Source: Candidatus Nitrosopelagicus sp. | GTDB taxonomy: Archaea > Thermoproteota > Nitrososphaeria > Nitrososphaerales > Nitrosopumilaceae | NCBI GenBank assembly: GCA_018691945.1 | Contig: JABHJJ010000190.1 | Coordinates: forward strand, 1-5,326 | DNA: 5,326 nt | Reading direction: 5' to 3' | Shown here: piece by piece, positions 1 through 5,239 of the stretch | Position numbering within the stretch: position 1 is the stretch's first letter | Layout of the letters: each line of letters starts with the position of its first letter | Made by a program: the position numbers and the translations under genes | Notes under the pieces: model-generated | What the model was told of the DNA's origin: nothing | What the model saw: only the letters and a program-made list of their open reading frames with translations | Databases searched by the model: none

Positions 1-678
1 GAAGCTTGTACTGGAACAAATTTTGCAAAAATTTGGATGCATGTAGGAATGGTAACAATTGAAGGTGAGAAAATGTCAAAGTCATTGGGCAATACAAAAT
101 CAATAAAATATGTGATAGATAATTGGGGATCAAATATTATTAGATTATTTTGTTTAACTGGACACTACTCCAAAGTTATAGATTATTCAGAAGACATGCT
201 AAAAGAAAATCTCACAAAATGGAGGCAAGTTGAGACATGTTATTACGAATTAATTCATGCCAATAGTGAAAATCAAGAAGATTCTGCGGAAATAATCAAA
301 AAAATAGGCACAGAATTCGATGATGCATTAGAAGACGATTTTAACACACATTTGGCATTATCTGCATTTTTCCAACTAGTCAAAGAAGTAAACAGATTAG
401 CAGCTGAAGAAAAACTAGGAAAAGAACAATCATCAATATTCAAAAAAGAATTAATGAGAATGATGAAGATTCTAGGATTACAAATTCCAGAAATGACTGA
501 AGAAAAGAAACAGGAAGTAGATAATCTGATTCAAAATAGAGAGAAATTCAGAAAAGAAAAACAGTTTGAGAAAGCAGATGAAATACGAGATGAATTAAAC
601 GAACTGAATATAGAATTAATTGATCATAAAGGAAAAACTATCTGGATGAAAAAAGAAAAAATCAATGCAGAAAACTAA
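1..678 (+). CDS. cysS: Cysteinyl-tRNA synthetase, C-terminal half (5'-truncated by window edge)
   Basis: Class I aminoacyl-tRNA synthetase that activates cysteine with ATP and charges tRNA-Cys in the cytoplasm. The frame is open from base 1 and ends at TAA 676-678, giving 225 visible codons; the ATG at 37 is internal. Visible residues 23-30 read EKMSKSLGN-like, with the KMSKS ATP-binding loop at bases 70-84, preceded by MHVGMVTIEG, the usual CysRS lead-in. Next come the stem-contact region (CLTGHYSKVIDYSEDML), the DALR_2 helical domain (FDDALEDDFNTHLALSAFF) and the CysRS C-terminal signature (REKFRKEKQFEKADEIRDEL, then a TIWMKK end). About 197 residues follow KMSKS, close to the 191 of the 461-residue E. 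coli enzyme, so this C terminus looks complete. The missing left part should hold the HIGH motif and the zinc-binding cysteines. The bacterial HYRS motif reads HYSK here. The gene converges on the protease gene, with stop codons 2 bases apart. Family assignment is near certain. Confidence 0.97.
   Translation, partial: EACTGTNFAKIWMHVGMVTIEGEKMSKSLGNTKSIKYVIDNWGSNIIRLFCLTGHYSKVIDYSEDMLKENLTKWRQVETCYYELIHANSENQEDSAEIIKKIGTEFDDALEDDFNTHLALSAFFQLVKEVNRLAAEEKLGKEQSSIFKKELMRMMKILGLQIPEMTEEKKQEVDNLIQNREKFRKEKQFEKADEIRDELNELNIELIDHKGKTIWMKKEKINAEN
648..661 (-). terminator. Candidate oligo-T terminator for the protease gene
   Basis: On the minus strand this reads TTTTTTCTTTTTTC, 20-33 bases past the TAG stop and inside the 3' end of cysS. 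Archaeal RNA polymerase often terminates at such T-rich tracts without a hairpin. The plus-strand reading is the Lys-rich tail of CysRS (KKEK), so the tract could also exist only for coding reasons. Confidence 0.4.
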
Positions 679-680
679 TT

Positions 681-3600
681 CTAATTCACATCAATTATTT
701 TCTGATTTATCAAATATTCAATACTGTCAATAAACGTCTCATTGCTAATTGCATCTTCACTCCACCATGCAGCATTATTTTTAATCCAGTCAGGTATAGG
801 AATTGTTTCCTCTACGGTCTCAAACTCGTGTTTTGTTTTGTCTTTTGGTGCTTCAGAAACATTGACAGTTTTTGGCATGTTGATAATTTCTTGTTCAATT
901 AAAAATTCCAATGCATTAACAAATGTCTCATCAGTTACAGTGTCATTAGCCCACCAACCAGCATTTGATTTAATCCATTGAGGGATAATAACTTCAGGTG
1001 TAACATCATCTAGTATTACACCCTGTTGAACAATTAGTCCTCCAACTGCAAACTTGCTTTGCTGGTCTGAATTACCGTCTCTAAAGTCACCAATACTATT
1101 TCCAGATGTACAGCCATTCTCCATTTCTGTTACATGTACAATCTCATCTAGTTCTGCAATGAATTTTGAATCAGCTAGTCCTGAGCCAAACATGTTTTGC
1201 AAATTAATGTAAGAGTCAAAGTCTGTATCAGAATACATTTTGAGTTCAGATAAAATTTGTAATGGTGTGAGTTGTGGAATTTTATCAATCATCAATGCAA
1301 CCATTCCTGCAACATGTGGGGCAGCAGCTGATGTTCCAAAAAATGGCGTGTTGCCATATGCAGTTGTAGTTACAGCATCAGGTGCTACTAAACTCGGAGA
1401 AGATATGCAATTGTTAGTAGGACCCTGAGAACTAAATGGTTCTAATCTTGAATCATAGTAATTAATTGCACCAACTGAAATTATTCCTGCAGCATCAGTT
1501 GGGACACTCACACTACCTTCAGCAATTTGATACTCTAGTTTGTCTGAAGGTGAAAAGATTTCCAATATCGCATCAGATGTTTCTGAACTGCCATATTTCA
1601 CCCCTAGACTGTAGGTTCCTGGCTTTTCAGGCGTAAAATACACATATTCAAAATTAATTGCATTAGCAGTTTCTTGTAAATTGGCAGAATATGCCACCTC
1701 TGCGCCATCCTCATCAGTGAGAGATAAATCAAAATCATTGATGGTATCACTTGGACTATCCCACATTAGATACAAAATAAATGGAATTTGTTTATCCACT
1801 CTGTCTTGTGTAGCTACAACTGAGATTCCTTCATCTAATCCCTCAAACTCGTGCCAACCATTCTCATTTGCATCAACATAGTTTCCTTCCCAATGAGTTT
1901 CAGCATAGTTGCCTGCTGACACTACAAAGGGAATTCCTGCATCAATTGCCTGTTCAACTTTTTTTGTCATCTCACTATTCCCATCAGTCGGATAGTTTAC
2001 CCATCCTGCAGACATTGTTATTAGATCAACGTCTTGACTTATCGAGTAATCCATTGCATCTAAAAATTCAACTTCAGATGCAAATGTGTACAAGAATAAT
2101 TCTGAATTTGGAGTGATATCAATTACAATTTCTGCAACTGCAGTGCCATGAATTAATTCTGAACCAAATCCTTCAAGAGGTATTTTTAGTCCATCAAAGT
2201 CATGACGAAATGATTTTGTTTCAGCAATGTTATTTTTTATCTCATCATTGGTATCATCAAAAGCCAAATCTAAAATTGCAATTTTAATTCCATCACCTTT
2301 AATTCCTAATTCGTGGGGAATGTTTGCGTGGATTGTTTTGTATCCTTCACCATAAAATGCACTTTGAATTGCTTTTGATGTTGGTTGTACTTTTGTGATA
2401 TCAGGTATTTTATACAAAGTTGATAAATCATCAATTGGAATATTTATCTGGATTAAATCCTTGTTTATTGATTCAATGTTTGCATATTTTTTAATCTCAT
2501 TTATCACAGCATCAGAAGTTTCATCTAAAATTACCAAAGCTCTGACATCACCGTCCTTGTATTCAAGACCTAACTTTTTTGCATCATCTTCTTTGTCATC
2601 TGACTTTGATAGTACCTTGGTTAACACTTTGAAGGAAGTATCTTCAGGTGCTGCCTCTACCTTTTCAGGCGCAGATACAGCCTCAAATGACTCCTCAACT
2701 GGCACCTCAACGGGGGCACTAATGGGGGTGGCAAGACTTTCTGCTACTACCTCATTGTATTCCTCTTCAGGGAGGGCAAATGACTCATCAGGTTTGGCAG
2801 CTGCTGCTTCTGCCTTTTCTTGGGAGCTGTCTGATGAATCACTTGCAACACTTGCTGCAACTGTGGATGTAGTTTCAGTAACGGGTGCATCTAGTGCTTT
2901 AAAAATTTGAACTTTGTTTCCATCTGCAACATAGATTTTTCCATTAGAATCAACCGAAAGTCCAGATGGATCATTAAATGCAGTACCTGCACCATCAGCA
3001 TCAGTAATTGATTGTACAAATGCTCCTGTTGAATCAAAAATTTGAACTCGCTTATTGACATTATCAACAGTGTAAATTCGATCATGAGAGTCAACTGCAA
3101 CTTTATGAGGATTGTTAAATGTGCCACCTGCACCATCAGCATCAGTAATTTTTGTTACAAATGCATATGAGGGAGAAGCCTCAAAAATTTGAATATTGTT
3201 TTGAGTTCCAAAATCAGAAACAATTATTCTTCCTGTGGAATCAATTGCAACACCAACAGGGTCATCAAACAAAGTACCACCCTCAGTTACACCATCCATT
3301 GTTTTTAGATGAGTTCCAGTTGAAGAGTAAATCTTTATTTTATCATGGCCTTTATCTACAACATAAATATTATTTGAAGAATCTACTGCAACACCGTGAG
3401 GGTTTAAGAAGTGAGTAGTATCGTCAGGGGTTGTTGTAGTGGCAGTACCAAGAGTTAATTCAAGAGAACCAGTTGCAGAATACACACGAACAGTTGCATG
3501 AGTTTGATCAGTAGCAAGAATTCTACCATTTGAATCAATTATGACATCGTCTACATCAGTCAATCCAGTAATAATATTAGATGAAAATACTCCATCTGAT

Positions 3601-5030
3601 GTGAATTTACTAATTACACTAGGATTATCTGCAACAAAAATCTCACCTGCAGAATTTGTATCAACGTGAGCTGCAAATGTAAAAGACTGTCCAACTATTC
3701 CATTAGTAGCAGTTACTTCAGTGATTGATTGAATAAAATCACCACCAGATGGAGTAGATGATAAAACAGTACCAGGAAGGGATTTTGAAACACCTGCAAT
3801 AGGTTGCAATAAAATCACTTTATTATCAGATTCATCAGCAGCATAAAGCCATCCGGTTCCATTAAGCGCGATTGAAACAACTCTATTGAGTAATGCATCA
3901 ACACCTGAAGTAACACTTACACCATAATGAAAGATGGAATTCAAATTAGAATCATAAGCTTGTACAGTGCCACAGGAATACGAGCCAATGTAGATATTGC
4001 CTGCATCATCTATCTCCACACTATCAGGATTAGATAATCTACCGTCACTGTTACAAGTCTGTCCAGAACCAACACCTATTTCTCCCACATTATTTCCAGA
4101 TAAATCAAAAATCTCAACACTACCTTCGTCTGGATCACGATCTACAACAATAATTCTAGAGCCATTTACTGCAATTCCTCTAGGACCATTAGTATCAGTA
4201 TCATCATCAGCAGAAGTTACTGGAACCACTTGTAGAACAGTTCCAGCACTATTAGCAATTCGAAATTCATCATTATTCATAATAGTAGCAAAAATATGAT
4301 TAGTGGAATTTACTGCAATGCCCATAGTTCCAGCAGTAAGTCCTGATGTAATGAAATTAGGATTAATCTCAGAAAGATTAGGATTTAATTTTGCTATACG
4401 TCTACTCAGACTTTCTGTTCTATCAGTTACAAAAACATTTCCATCAGTATCAAAATCAATTTTTGTTGGAGAACCAACCCAACTAGTAGAACCTGTGTTT
4501 AGTAAAGTTCCATGAATATCATATTTACGAATTTGAGTATCAGTTGTATACACATTGTTTGATGAATCTACTGCAACACCATTAATGCTAGTTATACTTT
4601 TGAATATTTTTGAAAATGCAAATCCCTGAGGGGTCTTATCAAAAGTACTACTAGTAACATTTGATTTTTGAATAACTCCACCAAGTGAACCAGGGGTTAC
4701 TTCAAGTTCAATAATTTTGGTACCACCAGATACAATTGTTCCTAGATCACAAGTTTCTGTTTGAGAAGACAACGAACATGTTGCATTAACATTTGCAACA
4801 GATAACTGAGAAGGCAAAATAGTCACCACTTCAACGTCTGATGCAGAAGCAGGTCCACTGTTAGTCACAGTAATGGTATAGTTGTAATTTTGATTTTGAA
4901 TTATCAACCCATCAGTAACAGTATTTGAATTAATTTCAGTGGTAATTGCAAGGTTTGCCTGAGAAGGAGGAGTTGGAGGAGAGGGAGCATAAGTATTCTG
5001 AAAAAGTCCAAGACCCAAGATAAACACCAA
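681..5030 (-). CDS. Secreted multidomain subtilisin-like (S8) serine protease with DUF11-like domain, NHL propellers and C-terminal Trp-Trp modules
   Basis: A 1449-residue protein counted from a TTG at 5028-5030; stop TAG at 681-683. Domain order: hydrophobic signal segment 1-15 ending QNTYA; DUF11/CARDB-like beta-sandwich about 26-128; twelve NHL-like repeats about 135-713; acidic Ala/Glu/Pro linker 714-798; propeptide-like domain about 799-884; S8 domain about 905-1297; Trp-Trp modules 1349-1386 and 1412-1449. The catalytic set is complete: Asp921 (IAILDLAF), His961 (LIHGTAVAE), oxyanion Asn1041 (VVSAGNYAE) and Ser1234 (GTSAAAPHVAGM), so an active endopeptidase is expected. The many N-X-S/T sequons (for example at 50, 82, 124, 289 and 390) and three local cysteine pairs fit an extracellular, glycosylated protein. 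Substrate is unknown; cell-surface protein processing or nutrient proteolysis are guesses. The start is doubtful: the hydrophobic stretch continues upstream in frame to a stop at 5100-5102, without any ATG or Shine-Dalgarno sequence. The protease assignment is firm; the biological role is not. Confidence 0.95.
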   Translation of the reverse strand: MVFILGLGLFQNTYAPSPPTPPSQANLAITTEINSNTVTDGLIIQNQNYNYTITVTNSGPASASDVEVVTILPSQLSVANVNATCSLSSQTETCDLGTIVSGGTKIIELEVTPGSLGGVIQKSNVTSSTFDKTPQGFAFSKIFKSITSINGVAVDSSNNVYTTDTQIRKYDIHGTLLNTGSTSWVGSPTKIDFDTDGNVFVTDRTESLSRRIAKLNPNLSEINPNFITSGLTAGTMGIAVNSTNHIFATIMNNDEFRIANSAGTVLQVVPVTSADDDTDTNGPRGIAVNGSRIIVVDRDPDEGSVEIFDLSGNNVGEIGVGSGQTCNSDGRLSNPDSVEIDDAGNIYIGSYSCGTVQAYDSNLNSIFHYGVSVTSGVDALLNRVVSIALNGTGWLYAADESDNKVILLQPIAGVSKSLPGTVLSSTPSGGDFIQSITEVTATNGIVGQSFTFAAHVDTNSAGEIFVADNPSVISKFTSDGVFSSNIITGLTDVDDVIIDSNGRILATDQTHATVRVYSATGSLELTLGTATTTTPDDTTHFLNPHGVAVDSSNNIYVVDKGHDKIKIYSSTGTHLKTMDGVTEGGTLFDDPVGVAIDSTGRIIVSDFGTQNNIQIFEASPSYAFVTKITDADGAGGTFNNPHKVAVDSHDRIYTVDNVNKRVQIFDSTGAFVQSITDADGAGTAFNDPSGLSVDSNGKIYVADGNKVQIFKALDAPVTETTSTVAASVASDSSDSSQEKAEAAAAKPDESFALPEEEYNEVVAESLATPISAPVEVPVEESFEAVSAPEKVEAAPEDTSFKVLTKVLSKSDDKEDDAKKLGLEYKDGDVRALVILDETSDAVINEIKKYANIESINKDLIQINIPIDDLSTLYKIPDITKVQPTSKAIQSAFYGEGYKTIHANIPHELGIKGDGIKIAILDLAFDDTNDEIKNNIAETKSFRHDFDGLKIPLEGFGSELIHGTAVAEIVIDITPNSELFLYTFASEVEFLDAMDYSISQDVDLITMSAGWVNYPTDGNSEMTKKVEQAIDAGIPFVVSAGNYAETHWEGNYVDANENGWHEFEGLDEGISVVATQDRVDKQIPFILYLMWDSPSDTINDFDLSLTDEDGAEVAYSANLQETANAINFEYVYFTPEKPGTYSLGVKYGSSETSDAILEIFSPSDKLEYQIAEGSVSVPTDAAGIISVGAINYYDSRLEPFSSQGPTNNCISSPSLVAPDAVTTTAYGNTPFFGTSAAAPHVAGMVALMIDKIPQLTPLQILSELKMYSDTDFDSYINLQNMFGSGLADSKFIAELDEIVHVTEMENGCTSGNSIGDFRDGNSDQQSKFAVGGLIVQQGVILDDVTPEVIIPQWIKSNAGWWANDTVTDETFVNALEFLIEQEIINMPKTVNVSEAPKDKTKHEFETVEETIPIPDWIKNNAAWWSEDAISNETFIDSIEYLINQKIIDVN
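684..797 (-). repeat. Trp-Trp module, copy 2 (residues 1412-1449)
   Basis: Begins IPDWIKNNAAWW and forms the exact C terminus of the protein. It is separated from copy 1 by a 25-residue charged linker (1387-1411). The conserved tryptophans and the predicted helix (ETFIDSIEYLINQKII) suggest a small helical binding module, possibly for the cell surface. Confidence 0.85.
873..986 (-). repeat. Trp-Trp module, copy 1 (residues 1349-1386)
   Basis: A 38-residue unit, starting IPQWIKSNAGWW and ending FLIEQEIINMP. It is identical to copy 2 at 19 of 38 positions, including both tryptophan sites, the ETF core, L-I, Q and I-I. I associate this module from memory with the C termini of secreted Nitrosopumilus-type proteins; I know of no established function. 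Confidence 0.85.
1140..2318 (-). other. Peptidase S8 catalytic domain (residues ~905-1297), intact triad
   Basis: Asp921 is encoded at 2268-2270, His961 at 2148-2150, Asn1041 at 1908-1910 and Ser1234 at 1329-1331. All four are in canonical motifs: ILDLAFDD, HGTAVAE, SAGN and GTSAAAPHVAGMVALM. The ISVGAI strand and the FSSQGP loop before the serine are also present. The interval from Asn to Ser is 193 residues, against 66 in subtilisin, because of an inserted domain described separately. Cys1208 and Cys1307 flank the serine and may be bonded. Confidence 0.95.
1515..1895 (-). other. Beta-sandwich insert inside the S8 domain, between oxyanion Asn and catalytic Ser (residues ~1046-1172)
   Basis: After SAGNYAETHWEGNY the chain enters a segment absent from subtilisin: FILYLMWDSPSDTINDFDLS, then LTDEDGAEVAYS, a YVYFTPEKPGTYSLGV hairpin and an ILEIFSP strand, before rejoining the subtilase core at ISVGAI. 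The W-D/S-P...D-F-D-L-x-L-x-D-x-D-G pattern resembles the PPC/P-domain-like jelly rolls seen in some large secreted subtilases. It probably influences substrate access or stability. Confidence 0.7.
2379..2636 (-). other. Propeptide (I9-like) domain preceding the S8 domain (residues ~799-884)
   Basis: The segment alternates strand and helix: VRALVILDE, a helix at DAVINEIKKYA, a strand at IESINKDLIQINIP, a helix at IDDLSTLYKIP, and ITKVQPTSK. This resembles the N-terminal prodomain of many archaeal and bacterial subtilases, where a beta-alpha-beta fold ends in 'L..L..IP.I..V.P' just before the catalytic domain. Such domains act as folding chaperones and inhibitors and are then cleaved off. Assignment is by pattern and position only. 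Confidence 0.6.
2637..2891 (-). other. Acidic, low-complexity interdomain linker of the protease (residues 714-798)
   Basis: About 85 residues rich in Glu, Ala, Ser, Pro and Val, without aromatic-rich strands or recognisable secondary structure (for example EKAEAAAAKPDES and SAPVEVPVEESFEAV). It separates the propeller half from the propeptide-protease half and is probably flexible and exposed. The DNA here is locally more GC-rich than its surroundings, with runs such as gggggcac and gggggtgg near 2710-2730. Confidence 0.75.
2892..3743 (-). repeat. NHL-like repeats 7-12, probable second six-bladed beta-propeller (residues ~430-713)
   Basis: Six copies begin near residues 453, 493, 544, 591, 641 and 688, spaced 40-51 residues. 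The last four are close to canonical NHL (PHGVAVDSSNNIYVVD, PVGVAIDSTGRIIVSD, PHKVAVDSHDRIYTVD and LSVDSNGKIYVAD), each followed by a K-I/V-x-I-F/Y strand. The last two blades share an ITDADGAG loop. A 69-residue step separates repeat 6 from repeat 7, compared with 37-52 elsewhere, which marks the likely boundary between propellers. There are no cysteines in this block. Confidence 0.8.
2985..3150 (-). repeat. 25-bp exact direct repeat within two NHL blades (2985-3009 and 3126-3150)
   Basis: The same 25 bases occur at 2985-3009 and 3126-3150, exactly 141 bp (47 codons) apart. They encode the ITDADGAG loop of adjacent NHL blades, and the flanks are similar but not identical. The spacing equals one blade, so this is either a fairly recent blade duplication or conversion between neighbouring blades. 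Confidence 0.85.
3795..4628 (-). repeat. NHL-like repeats 1-6, probable first six-bladed beta-propeller (residues ~135-412)
   Basis: Six degenerate copies of the NHL core (G-V-A-V-D-x-x-x-N-I-Y-V-x-D) begin near residues 150, 188, 236, 283, 335 and 384, spaced about 37-52 residues. The clearest are GVAVDSSNNVYTTD, IDFDTDGNVFVTD and VEIDDAGNIYIGS. The copies are more diverged than those in the following block. Cys326 and Cys353 sit within and just after the fifth copy and could be disulfide-bonded. NHL propellers usually bind proteins or other ligands; no ligand can be named here. Confidence 0.75.
4647..4955 (-). other. DUF11/CARDB-like beta-sandwich domain of the protease (residues 26-128)
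   Basis: The segment runs from ANLAITTEINSNTV through YTITVTNSGPASASDVEVV and ILPSQLSV to an IIELEVTPG strand. This is the usual pattern of the DUF11 'conserved repeat domain' family: a V/I-x-V-T-N-x-GP-x-x-A-x-x-V core followed by a P-x-x-L strand. Such domains are typically extracellular spacer or adhesion modules. Cys85 and Cys94 lie nine residues apart and probably form a disulfide. It lies directly after the signal segment, which suggests it is the most N-terminal folded part of the mature protein. Confidence 0.8.
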
Positions 5031-5070
5031 AGTAAATAAAATTATGAAATTATGCAGATAGTATCCAAAA

Positions 5071-5078
5071 TAATTAAA
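5071..5078 (-). promoter_or_regulatory. Possible TATA-like box for the protease gene
   Basis: The minus strand reads TTTAATTA here, about 43 bases before the TTG start, which would place the transcription start near 5048. If translation actually starts further upstream, this element lies inside the coding region. In that case a similar TTTAATTT at about 5138-5145 on the minus strand would be the better candidate. Both are weak calls in AT-rich DNA. Confidence 0.2.
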
Positions 5079-5210
5079 TTTCTTATTTTTAAAAAAGATT
5101 TAGGTTTATGTGAGTTTATGACAAAAAGAAAATAAGAAAAATTAAACAAAAAATGATGAAATTATCAAAAGTTAGGAATGTCTAATTAGTTGCATCTAAT
5201 TTTCGCGGCC

Positions 5211-5217
5211 TTTAATA
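5211..5217 (+). promoter_or_regulatory. Probable TATA box for the right-edge gene (leaderless promoter)
   Basis: TTTAATA is centred about 26 bases before the ATG at 5240. That is the distance expected between an archaeal TATA box and the transcription start, so the transcript would begin at or next to the start codon. No Shine-Dalgarno sequence precedes the ATG, which fits a leaderless message. A short GC-rich patch (gcggcc, 5205-5210) lies immediately upstream, where the B recognition element would be. Confidence 0.5.
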
Positions 5218-5239
5218 GAATCAAAATATTATAAAATAC

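Larger units (their letters stand above)
5031..5239. other. AT-rich divergent intergenic region between protease and right-edge gene
   Basis: About 209 bases, strongly AT-rich, with no RNA gene that I can recognise. The protease-proximal 69 bases (5031-5099) stay open in the protease frame and may be coding, leaving about 140 clearly non-coding bases. It holds an AT-rich stretch that could serve the protease (minus-strand TTTAATTA at 5071-5078), a GC patch at 5205-5210 and a TATA-like box at 5211-5217 for the plus-strand gene. Confidence 0.6.

Noticed and set aside
2395..2910. A plus-strand open frame of 171 codons opposite the protease linker
   Set aside because: It is the antisense of the Ala/Glu/Ser-rich linker and propeptide-like region. 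Its Ser/Ala-rich product mirrors codons of the real gene and shows no domain; the minus-strand gene is unambiguous.
2891..3142. A minus-strand open frame of 83 codons overlapping the last NHL blades in another frame
   Set aside because: Its apparent internal repetition (LMVQV...HL) is the NHL DNA repeat read out of frame; it is nested in the protease gene.
2985..3150. Repeated DNA in the NHL region considered as a CRISPR array or mobile element
   Set aside because: There are only two exact copies, in frame, one blade apart, and they are explained by protein repeats. No transposase, terminal inverted repeats or CRISPR spacers are visible.
3997..4515. Two plus-strand open frames (100 and 70 codons) opposite the first propeller
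   Set aside because: Both are antisense to well-supported NHL coding sequence, have no start signals and give no recognisable protein.
5052..5135. A 27-codon plus-strand open frame starting MQIVSKIIKF in the intergenic region
   Set aside because: It is short and Lys/Ile-rich as expected from AT-rich DNA, overlaps the probable upstream extension of the protease, and has no TATA-like box at the right distance.
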